A DNA stretch of 11,767 nucleotides from Pseudomonadota bacterium (lineage in GTDB: Bacteria; Pseudomonadota; Gammaproteobacteria; Burkholderiales; Burkholderiaceae_C), in assembly GCA_023435325.1 (NCBI GenBank), contig JAEYRT010000235.1:1-11767 (forward strand). The letters run 5' to 3'. The stretch's first letter is position 1, and every line of letters starts with the position of its first letter. This document shows, piece after piece, positions 5,754-11,767 of this stretch. Below the pieces are notes generated by a model that worked only from the letters and a program-made list of their open reading frames with translations, searched no databases and was not told where the DNA came from. Position numbers and translations under genes: made by a program.

Positions 5754-7010
5754 GTGCCCGAACACCACACCGCTTCCATTCACGCACCTGGCCTGCAGCG
5801 CCAACTCTGGGTGATGCTGCTGTCGCTGCTCAGCGGCTTTGCACTCAGCCAGGCATTTCGCACCATCACCGCCATCATTGCCCAGGGCCTGCAGCAGGAC
5901 TTTGGCATCAGCGCCAGCTCTTTGGGCGCCTTTGCCGGCCTGTTCGGCCTGTCATTTGGCGTGGCCCAGTTGCTCATGGGCATTGGCATGGATTTGTACG
6001 GCCTGCGGCGCACCGTACTGCTGGCGTTTCCGCTGGCCACACTGGGGGCAGCAGTGTCTGCTGCGGCGCCCAGCTATGGCTGGCTGATGCTGGGTCAGCT
6101 CATGATCGGCGTGGGCTGCTCCCCCGCTTTTCTGGCCTGCACCATCTTCATTGCCCGCCATTTTCCGGCAGAGCGCTTTGCATTTTTCTCCGGCCTGTCC
6201 ATGGGCGTGGGGGGGCTGGGTTTGCTGTTTACGGGCACGCCTCTGGCCTGGGTGGTGGAAATCGGTGGCTGGCGCAGCGGCTTTTGGTTACTCAGCGGTT
6301 TGTGCGCGCTCTCGTGGCTGTTGATTTTTATCAAGGTGCACGAACCCGCTCTGCCACAATCCGGCACCACGGCCAAAGAAACCTGGGGCCAGGCCTTTGT
6401 GCGCATGGCAGAACTGCTCACCCTGCCCCACACCTGGGGCATGCTGGTGCTGGGCATGTCCTGCTATGCGGCGTTTTTGTCCTTGCGTGGCCTGTGGATC
6501 GGGCCCCTGCTCATGGAGCGCCATGACTTCAGCTTGGTTCGCAGTGGCCACGTTGCCTTTGTCGTGTCGCTCATCTCCCTGTTTACTCCAGCGATCTTCG
6601 GTCGCCTGGACCCCGGCATCCTGGGCCGTCGCAAATGGCTGGGCAATCTGTCACTGGCCATGGCTGCGCTGTTTGTGCTGCTGGCCCTATGGCAGGACGC
6701 ACGCGCCAACGTGGCAACCTTGATTGCCATGGCCTTGCTCTCCGGCTACGGTCTGCTGCAGTACGCCGATGTGCGGGCCTCATACCCCAACCATATGACG
6801 GGGCGGGCGCTGTCCCTGTTCACCATGTCCATGTTCCTGGGGGTGGCGCTGATGCAATGGTTGACCGGTGCCGTGGCAGCCTGGGCACAGCGCCAGGGCT
6901 GGGAAGCCTATAGCGCCGTGGCCTTGACCATCGCGCTGTGGCTGAGCATGGCCTCGATGGCCTACCGTCTGCTGCCGGCCTCGCCCTTGCTGAAGGCCGG
7001 GGAGCACTGA
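5754..7010 (+). CDS. Major facilitator superfamily transporter, substrate unknown
   Basis: This 418-residue inner-membrane protein has about twelve hydrophobic segments. The MFS loop between helices 2 and 3 reads GIGMDLYGLRRTVL, the GxxxDxxGRR-like signature. It is followed by LMIGVGCSPAFLACTIFIARHFPAERFAF, typical of helix 4-5 in MFS porters. A second half begins near the TAKETWGQAFVRM linker. The GTG at 5754 is preferred because AGGAG at 5743-5747 sits six bases upstream. The frame stays open back to 5217, but that stretch is antisense to ogt and carries no MFS sequence. The substrate is not evident. Convergence with an aromatic-type monooxygenase hints at an aromatic acid, but they are on opposite strands and the link is weak. 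Its stop codon abuts the stop of the next gene. Confidence 0.9.
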   Translation: MPEHHTASIHAPGLQRQLWVMLLSLLSGFALSQAFRTITAIIAQGLQQDFGISASSLGAFAGLFGLSFGVAQLLMGIGMDLYGLRRTVLLAFPLATLGAAVSAAAPSYGWLMLGQLMIGVGCSPAFLACTIFIARHFPAERFAFFSGLSMGVGGLGLLFTGTPLAWVVEIGGWRSGFWLLSGLCALSWLLIFIKVHEPALPQSGTTAKETWGQAFVRMAELLTLPHTWGMLVLGMSCYAAFLSLRGLWIGPLLMERHDFSLVRSGHVAFVVSLISLFTPAIFGRLDPGILGRRKWLGNLSLAMAALFVLLALWQDARANVATLIAMALLSGYGLLQYADVRASYPNHMTGRALSLFTMSMFLGVALMQWLTGAVAAWAQRQGWEAYSAVALTIALWLSMASMAYRLLPASPLLKAGEH

Positions 7011-8222
7011 TCACAAAATGCTGGCACTGGAGCCATCGCCCCGGTACAGCCACGGCAAATCCATGAGCTTGCTGCCCAGCAGGCGCATGGAGAGATCCCG
7101 CCCCCACCGCACCGGGCCCGTGGCGTGGAAGATCCTGCCGTTGCGAATCGAGCGTGCCTGCACCCGGGCATTGCGCTCCCAGCGGTTGAGGGCATAACGG
7201 CGCAGGCGCAAGGCGATATCCAGGTCGTCCATGGCCAGGGCACGCTGCAACTCCGCTGCATCTTCAATGGCCATGCCCGCACCTTGAGCCAGGTAAGGAC
7301 GCATGGGATGGGCTGCATCACCAATCAGCCCGACCAGTCCACGGGCCATGCCCTCCGGCCCCTGCAGCGGAGCACGGTCTGACAGTGGCCACAAACGCCA
7401 TTGCCCCCCTGCAGCCGGTACACAGCGGATGACATCCTGCAAGGCGGCACTGCAATGCTTGAGCGCTGCTTGCAGCACCTGTGCGTTGGCGGCGTGGTCC
7501 CAATGCTCCATCTGCGCAGGAGCGGGGCCTTCGATGATGACCACGATGTTCATCTGTTCGCCCCGCCGCACGGGGTAATGCACGGCATGCATGTGCGGCC
7601 CCAGCCACACCGTCACCTCGTTGCTGCGCCATTTCGCCGGGATCTCGTCCATCGGCAACAAAGCACGGTAGGCCAAATGCCCCGATACCCGGGGGCCACT
7701 GGCATCTCCCAATACCGCAGCGCGCAATTTGCTCCACACGCCATCGGCCAGCATGAGCGCATCGCCTTCCACCACCTTGTTTTTGGAAGTGAGAACGGTC
7801 GTCACGCGATCGGTACCCAACAACTCGGTCACAGCCTGGCCAGGGTTGATAAAAATGTCCGCACGTTCTTGTGCCGCATTCAAAAGCACGCTGTGCAAGT
7901 CTGCACGATGGATGGTCACGTAGGCTGCACCATAGCGCTCCACCATGGACTGCCCCAAAGGAGCGCTGGCCAAGACCTGGCCACTCGTGGCACTGCGCGC
8001 CACCAGCTGCTGGGGCACAGCCACCACTTCATGCAATGGCTTCTGCAAGCCCCAGGCCTGCAGGCGGCGCACCACGTTCGGCCCCAACTGCACCCCGGCC
8101 CCCACTTCAGAAAAATGTTCGGTGCGTTCAAACAAGCGGGCATCCCAGCCTGCGTGCGATGCGCCCAGTGCCGCCGCCATGCCCGCAATGCCACCGCCGG
8201 CAATCAAAACTTGTTTTTTCAT
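7011..8222 (-). CDS. FAD-dependent monooxygenase (salicylate / 3-hydroxybenzoate hydroxylase-like)
   Basis: This 403-residue flavoprotein belongs to the group A aromatic hydroxylases, which use NAD(P)H and O2 to hydroxylate phenolic or heteroaromatic acids in the cytosol. The N-terminal Rossmann motif is VLIAGGGIAGMAAALG (residues 5-20), with the ribose-binding acidic residue in FER at 31-33. GAGVQLGPNVVRRL (41-54) is typical of salicylate-hydroxylase relatives. LMLADGVWSKLR (156-167) carries the DG motif, and GDAAHPMRPYLAQGAG (301-316) is the second FAD motif, contacting the ribityl chain. The start at 8222 places the Rossmann motif at the N-terminus; the open frame runs further upstream without conserved sequence. 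No Shine-Dalgarno is seen. The substrate could be salicylate, 3-hydroxybenzoate, 6-hydroxynicotinate or another ring; sequence alone does not decide. Confidence 0.9.
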   Translation of the reverse strand: MKKQVLIAGGGIAGMAAALGASHAGWDARLFERTEHFSEVGAGVQLGPNVVRRLQAWGLQKPLHEVVAVPQQLVARSATSGQVLASAPLGQSMVERYGAAYVTIHRADLHSVLLNAAQERADIFINPGQAVTELLGTDRVTTVLTSKNKVVEGDALMLADGVWSKLRAAVLGDASGPRVSGHLAYRALLPMDEIPAKWRSNEVTVWLGPHMHAVHYPVRRGEQMNIVVIIEGPAPAQMEHWDHAANAQVLQAALKHCSAALQDVIRCVPAAGGQWRLWPLSDRAPLQGPEGMARGLVGLIGDAAHPMRPYLAQGAGMAIEDAAELQRALAMDDLDIALRLRRYALNRWERNARVQARSIRNGRIFHATGPVRWGRDLSMRLLGSKLMDLPWLYRGDGSSASIL

Positions 8223-8403
8223 GGACGAAATTGTGGCGCCGAAACAGGGCTGGCGAACACTTTGGCACGCATCGAATGCTGATGCGCAGCAAAAAACTGC
8301 CCACAATCTGTGTTCTGCCTGCATACCAACTCTGACCAGCATGCAAGCCTTGGCACAGGTGTACGCAGCCTCCGCTTTTGCCGCCCAAGCGTTTACAGGC
8401 AAG

Positions 8404-8426
8404 AAAAAACCCGCTTGCGCGGGTTT
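8404..8426 (-). terminator. Intrinsic terminator of the H-NS gene
   Basis: On the minus strand AAACCCGC (8426-8419) pairs with GCGGGTTT (8414-8407) around a 4-nt loop. The T-run continues to 8404, giving six T in all. It lies 12 nt beyond the H-NS stop codon, the usual position for its terminator. Confidence 0.88.
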
Positions 8427-8438
8427 GGCGGGGCCTAT

Positions 8439-8729
8439 TTAGATGGCAAACTTTTCGCGATCTTGGTCCTGAATCCATTTTGGAGCTTTGCCGCGGCCTG
8501 TCCAGGTTTCTCCAGTTTCAGGATTTTTGTATTTGGGAGCCACCTTGGAACCTGCACTGGAAGCACGTGCGCCACGCGCTGGAGGAAAAACATCTGCAGG
8601 CGTTAAATCGAACTCTTCAACCAAACTCCGGACTTTGCTTACAGCCTCGGTCAATTCGCGCTTGCGTGCATCTTGGATTTGTTTTTCCAATTCCTCACGT
8701 TGCTTTAAAAGTTCTTTATAGGAAGTCAT
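8439..8729 (-). CDS. H-NS family nucleoid-associated protein
   Basis: This is a 96-residue DNA-binding protein. Residues 3-40 form a charged helical region (YKELLKQREELEKQIQDARK), the oligomerisation part, which is shorter than in enterobacterial H-NS. After a basic Ala/Gly-rich linker, the C-terminal domain YKNPETGETWTGRG (67-80) followed by KAPKWI carries the H-NS consensus with the TGRGK minor-groove loop that prefers AT-rich DNA. Length and layout match the short beta-proteobacterial homologues of the BpH3 type. Such proteins silence AT-rich and acquired genes. The ATG at 8729 has GAAAGGA about seven bases upstream. The gene is divergent from apaH across an AT-rich gap and is followed by its own terminator, so it is probably monocistronic. 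Several paralogues per genome are common, so no gene symbol is given. Confidence 0.93.
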   Translation of the reverse strand: MTSYKELLKQREELEKQIQDARKRELTEAVSKVRSLVEEFDLTPADVFPPARGARASSAGSKVAPKYKNPETGETWTGRGKAPKWIQDQDREKFAI

Positions 8730-8955
8730 TGCCGTTTCCTTTCATGGTATGAACCGATTATAGATATCCCGGTGTTTTTGTGTTTGACCATTTTCTTCAT
8801 TTACAAGTCATTTCATTTCAATCACATACATTTGCAAAGAATCTTCATCAGGGAAAGAAACAGCTTTTTCATTCCTTGATCAAAAATACGTTTGACCTTA
8901 ATGAAAACATGGCAACCTACCATTTGCCTATATGTATCTTTAGAAAGAAATAAAA
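8730..8955. promoter_or_regulatory. AT-rich divergent region between the H-NS gene and apaH
   Basis: By hand count 8761-8940 has 59 G or C in 180 bases, about 33 percent, far below the flanking genes. It contains runs such as those in 8791-8820 and the ATG-proximal 8929-8955, with TTTGACC twice (8783-8789 and 8891-8897). Such composition in front of an hns gene suits autoregulation by the H-NS product. I could not fix a promoter for apaH: TTGACC at 8892-8897 has no well-spaced -10. Confidence 0.55.
8757..8786 (-). promoter_or_regulatory. Candidate sigma-70 promoter for the H-NS gene
   Basis: On the minus strand a perfect TATAAT lies at 8762-8757. A partial -35, CAAACA, sits at 8786-8781, 18 bp away. 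Transcription would begin about 20 bases before the start codon, leaving room for the GAAAGGA ribosome binding site. The -10 is strong and the -35 is poor. Confidence 0.45.
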
Positions 8956-9801
8956 GTGTCCACTTACTTAATTGGTGACATACAAGGTTGTGACCATGCA
9001 TTACAGAGGCTGTTGCAGCAGATTTCCTTCTCTGCGAGCCGTGACACGCTTTATCTTCTGGGCGATTTGATTAATCGTGGTCCTGAATCTGCACAGGTGC
9101 TGCGCCGTTGCATGGCGCTGGGAGATGCAGTCAAGCCACTGCTGGGCAACCATGACCTGCATTTGCTTGCAACCGCCCACGGTTTTAGAAAACCAGGCAA
9201 GCGCGATACATTGAAAAACATCCTCCAGGCCCCGGATTCTGGAGTCTTATTAGACTGGGTGGCCCAGCAGCCGCTTGCCCGTTCTTTGGAAAGCTCTAGT
9301 GGCCAGCGTTTGCTGATGGTGCATGCAGGGGTATTACCGCAGTGGACGTTTGAAGATACGCTGAATTTCGCTGACGAGGTTCACCACAAACTGCGAGGCG
9401 AAGAGCGCAATGATTTTCTTGCCCATATGTATGGCAACCTGCCGAACCAATGGAGCCCTGATTTGACTGGGGCAGACCGATTGCGTGTGGTGGTGAATGC
9501 ACTCACGCGTATTCGTTTTTGCTCAGCCAATGGCATTATGGATTTTGAAAGCTCGGAATCGGCGGATGCAGCCCCGGAAGGTTTAATGCCCTGGTTTGAA
9601 TGTCCTGGGCGCAAAACTGCACAGGACATCATTGCATTTGGGCATTGGTCCACCCTGGGACTCATGAACCGCAGCCATCTCATGGCACTGGATACCGGCT
9701 GCGTATGGGGCGGCTGCCTGACAGCCATGGAAATAGGCAGCGATTTTCATGATCGCCATATTCACCAAGTTCACTGCGAGCAGGCGCAAAAACCAGGCTG
9801 A
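8956..9801 (+). CDS. apaH: Bis(5'-nucleosyl)-tetraphosphatase, symmetrical (ApaH)
   Basis: This 281-residue cytosolic metallophosphoesterase cleaves Ap4A symmetrically into two ADP and limits dinucleoside polyphosphates, including Np4 caps on RNA. The phosphoesterase motifs are in order: GDIQGC at 7-12, GDLINRGP at 36-43, GNHD at 64-67, MVHAG at 121-125, GHWSTLG at 229-235 and DTGCVWGG at 246-253. The last two are specific to ApaH. The start is GTG at 8956, giving MSTYLIGD, which aligns with the E. coli MATYLIGD start; only a weak purine-rich site precedes it. The first motif has Gln where E. coli has His, a variant I recall from Pseudomonas ApaH. Codon use is more AT-rich than in the genes before 8223. 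It stands alone, without the apaG or ksgA partners of E. coli. Confidence 0.95.
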   Translation: MSTYLIGDIQGCDHALQRLLQQISFSASRDTLYLLGDLINRGPESAQVLRRCMALGDAVKPLLGNHDLHLLATAHGFRKPGKRDTLKNILQAPDSGVLLDWVAQQPLARSLESSSGQRLLMVHAGVLPQWTFEDTLNFADEVHHKLRGEERNDFLAHMYGNLPNQWSPDLTGADRLRVVVNALTRIRFCSANGIMDFESSESADAAPEGLMPWFECPGRKTAQDIIAFGHWSTLGLMNRSHLMALDTGCVWGGCLTAMEIGSDFHDRHIHQVHCEQAQKPG

Positions 9802-9815
9802 AATTTCACAGGCAC

Positions 9816-9842
9816 AAAAAAACCACGCCAAGGCGTGGTTTT
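9816..9842. terminator. Bidirectional intrinsic terminator between apaH and the helicase gene
   Basis: AACCACGCC (9821-9829) pairs with GGCGTGGTT (9832-9840), and the stem extends by A:T pairs to 9819 and 9842. Seven A at 9816-9822 give a T7 run on the minus strand, the stronger direction, serving the helicase gene. The plus strand has TTTT at 9839-9842 and serves apaH. It lies 14 nt after the apaH stop and 16 nt before the helicase stop. Confidence 0.88.
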
Positions 9843-9858
9843 CCAAAGCTCGGCAATT

Positions 9859-11274
9859 TCAGAAACTGCCCATGGGCTTGAACAAGGCCGCAAGCTTGCG
9901 TTTGGGCTTGCTGCCAACTGTATTTTTCGGTGCAGCCTTGCCCGAAGCGTCCCAGGCAGGAATATGCGATTCGCTGGCTTGGTAAGGCTTGTCAAAGAAA
10001 GGATCTGCCGAAGCACTGCGCACAGGACGGGCACCACGCGCAGGACGGGTACCGGGAGCCGAGGCACTGCGCTGGATTTCTTCGCGTCCGGGGGCGTCTC
10101 GATAGCTATCGCGATCACGATACCGGCGCGACTCGGGCAACTCCAGGCGCTCGACATTGATCTTCTTTTTGATCAGTTTCTCGATCTCGCCCACCAGCTT
10201 GTTGTCAGATGAGCCGACCAAAGTGACAGCCAGACCTGTGGCTCCACCGCGTCCCGTGCGGCCGATACGGTGTACATAGTCTTCGGCGTTGAAAGGCACG
10301 TCGTAGTTGAACACTGCAGGTACATCCTTGATGTCCAAACCGCGTGCGGCCACATCGGTACACACCAGCAGGTCCACCTCGCCTTGCTTGAAGGCTTCCA
10401 GGGCTTTCAGGCGCTCGTCCTGGCTTTTGTCACCGTGCAAAGCGGCAGCACGATAGCCATCGCGTTCCAACGCACGGGTCAGACGGGCGCAGCCGAGCTT
10501 GCTGTTGGAGAAGATGAAGGCCTGACGAATGCCCTGCTCACGCAACACAGCCTGGATCGCACGACGCTTGTCATCATCGTTGGCGCTGTAAAAGCGTTGC
10601 TCGACCGAGGCGGCGGTCTCATTCGGGCGGGCCACTTCAATGGTGACCGGGTCATGCAGATAGCTGCCTGCCAGGCGCTTGATCTCTGGCGAGAAGGTGG
10701 CACTGAACAGCAAGGTGGTGCGCGTTTTGGGCAGATGGCTCAAGATGCGCTGCAAATCGGGCAAGAAGCCGATGTCCAGCATGCGATCGGCTTCATCCAG
10801 CACCACATATTCCACTTGGTTGAGCACCACATTCTTGGCTTCGATGTGATCCAGCAAGCGGCCCGGGGTGGCCACCAGTACTTCCACCCCTTTTTTCAAC
10901 TCGATGGTCTGGGGCTTCATGTCCATGCCGCCAAACACCACGGTGCTGCGCAGCTTGGTGTATTTGGCGTACAGGGCGATTTGCTGGGCCACCTGGTCCG
11001 CCAGCTCGCGCGTGGGCAACAGGACCAGCGCACGCACAGGGTGGCGTGCTGGCGATGCCGAGCTGTTTTCGTGCCGCATCAAGCGTTGCAGCAGCGGCAG
11101 CGAAAAGGCAGCAGTTTTGCCGGTGCCGGTTTGCGCTGCCCCCATCACATCCTTGCCGGTCAGAACCACCGGAATCGCCTGTGCCTGGATGGGGGTCATG
11201 GACTCGTAGCCCATTTCGGCCACGGCGCGTGCCAGAGGCTCCGCCAAGAGTAAAGAGGAAAAAGAACTTGTCAT
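9859..11274 (-). CDS. rhlE: DEAD-box ATP-dependent RNA helicase, RhlE-like
   Basis: This 471-residue cytosolic protein unwinds short RNA duplexes with ATP. Family roles are ribosome assembly, RNA turnover and cold adaptation. The motifs are in order: Q motif GYESMTPIQ (22-30), motif I AQTGTGKT (47-54), PTREL (87-91), GG (115-116), TPGR (136-139), DEAD (160-163), SAT (191-193), DVAARGLDI (307-315) and HRIGRTGR (335-342). After about residue 370 comes a basic low-complexity tail rich in Arg, Ser, Ala and Pro, ending KPKRKLAALFKPMGSF, suited to RNA binding. The start at 11274 gives MTSSFSSLLLAEPL, close to the RhlE N-terminus; the frame is open to 11310 without conserved residues, and no Shine-Dalgarno is obvious. 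RhlE is the nearest subgroup, but the FIFSNSK segment differs from the FTRTK I expect there, so the symbol is tentative. Confidence 0.9.
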   Translation of the reverse strand: MTSSFSSLLLAEPLARAVAEMGYESMTPIQAQAIPVVLTGKDVMGAAQTGTGKTAAFSLPLLQRLMRHENSSASPARHPVRALVLLPTRELADQVAQQIALYAKYTKLRSTVVFGGMDMKPQTIELKKGVEVLVATPGRLLDHIEAKNVVLNQVEYVVLDEADRMLDIGFLPDLQRILSHLPKTRTTLLFSATFSPEIKRLAGSYLHDPVTIEVARPNETAASVEQRFYSANDDDKRRAIQAVLREQGIRQAFIFSNSKLGCARLTRALERDGYRAAALHGDKSQDERLKALEAFKQGEVDLLVCTDVAARGLDIKDVPAVFNYDVPFNAEDYVHRIGRTGRGGATGLAVTLVGSSDNKLVGEIEKLIKKKINVERLELPESRRYRDRDSYRDAPGREEIQRSASAPGTRPARGARPVRSASADPFFDKPYQASESHIPAWDASGKAAPKNTVGSKPKRKLAALFKPMGSF

Positions 11275-11383
11275 GGAGACCGCTATTGTCGCACCATGGG
11301 CAAACAGCACCCGGTTGCACGCATAAATCCAGCGTAACTTCGCGGATTCCGTGTGTTTATGGCCTCAGTACCGGCAATGCTTG

Positions 11384-11767
11384 CTACAAGCTTGCGGCCG
11401 AGAAAGTGTCGCACGCTTTCATGGAACCCGTTTGCAAGCCGGTTTTGAACCAACGCTGACGCTGGACACTGCTGCCATGGGTAAAGCTGTCGGGCACCAC
11501 CTGGCCGGTCTGTGCCTTCTGCAAGGCGTCATCACCAATCTTGGATGCGGCATTCATTGCCTCCTCTACATCCCCTTGCTCCAGAATCTGGCGCTGGGTG
11601 TGGGCATGGTGCGCCCATACGCCAGCGAAGCAATCGGCTTGCAACTCCAGTTTTACGGACAAACGGTTGTATTCCGTCTGGCTCACGCGTCCCCGCATCT
11701 GATCCACCTGGCCCGAAATGCCCAGCAGGTTCTGCACGTGGTGCCCCACCTCGTGGGCAATCACATA
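11384..11767 (-). CDS. ypfJ: Neutral zinc metallopeptidase, YpfJ family, C-terminal part (5' end outside window)
   Basis: The visible 127 residues begin [16 protein letters not shown]. They hold the HExxH zinc and catalytic motif (HEVGHH) and, about forty residues on, [15 protein letters not shown], where the ExxxD arrangement supplies the third zinc ligand. Both are diagnostic of the putative neutral zinc metallopeptidase family (YpfJ). The family has an N-terminal membrane anchor upstream of this point, so the peptidase domain is probably periplasmic; the anchor is outside the window. The frame is open to the last base, so the GTG at 11764 is internal. The C-terminus, from [22 protein letters not shown] onward, is the usual family end. 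It ends with TAG 109 nt before the helicase gene and runs in the same direction; no terminator separates them, so cotranscription is possible. Confidence 0.92.
   Translation of the reverse strand, partial: YVIAHEVGHHVQNLLGISGQVDQMRGRVSQTEYNRLSVKLELQADCFAGVWAHHAHTQRQILEQGDVEEAMNAASKIGDDALQKAQTGQVVPDSFTHGSSVQRQRWFKTGLQTGSMKACDTFSAASL

Noticed and set aside
7401..8282. Plus-strand open frame of 293 codons opposite the monooxygenase
   Set aside because: It is His- and Gln-rich shadow sequence of the flavoprotein gene.
8223..8402. Sixty-codon upstream extension of the monooxygenase
   Set aside because: It would place extra residues before the FAD Rossmann motif, which in this family begins within the first ten residues, and it shows no signal peptide.
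8892..8934. Possible apaH promoter with TTGACC and TATATG
   Set aside because: The boxes are 31 bp apart, and the alternative -10 TACCAT leaves a 20-bp spacer. Neither is a credible sigma-70 arrangement.
10270..11253. Plus-strand open frame of 327 codons opposite the helicase
   Set aside because: It is antisense to all the conserved DEAD-box motifs, with no family features or ribosome binding site.

Overview
The window looks like ordinary chromosome of a beta-proteobacterium, most probably family Comamonadaceae (Comamonas or a close relative). This rests on protein style: an H-NS homologue of the short MTSYKELL type, an RhlE-type helicase with a basic tail, ApaH with a GDIQGC motif, and the argD-argF pair. 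It also rests on a GC-rich background with an imperfect palindromic element of a kind I recall as dispersed in this family. Species assignment is inference; no rRNA or other marker is present. No plasmid, phage, insertion-sequence or CRISPR signature was seen.

Layout. 1-1326: arginine biosynthesis, the 3' end of argD followed 18 nt later by a complete argF. 1327-1819: 493 nt without a convincing gene, holding a long imperfect palindrome with a T-run that probably terminates argF. 1820-2788: two tandem paralogous CxxCxxCC (YkgJ-type) cysteine-cluster proteins and a 35-residue single-span membrane ORF with a consensus Shine-Dalgarno. 2873-4945: an APC-superfamily amino-acid permease, a strong intrinsic terminator, then kynB (kynurenine formamidase) starting 14 nt after the T-run; together they suggest aromatic amino-acid or kynurenine uptake and breakdown. 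5019-5579 (minus): O6-alkylguanine-DNA alkyltransferase. 5754-7010 (plus): MFS transporter, running stop-to-stop into a minus-strand FAD-dependent aromatic-type monooxygenase (7011-8222). 8439-8729 (minus): H-NS family protein with its terminator, divergent from apaH (8956-9801, plus) across an AT-rich regulatory gap. 9816-9842: a bidirectional terminator separating apaH from the minus-strand rhlE-like helicase (9859-11274). The window ends inside a minus-strand YpfJ-type zinc metallopeptidase gene (11384-11767).

Most genes are recognisable housekeeping or catabolic genes. I found no evidence of a novel multi-gene system. The parts that deserve a second look are small: the tandem cysteine-cluster pair, the small membrane ORF, the palindromic element after argF, the terminator sitting in the leader of kynB, and the AT-rich hns-apaH divergent region.
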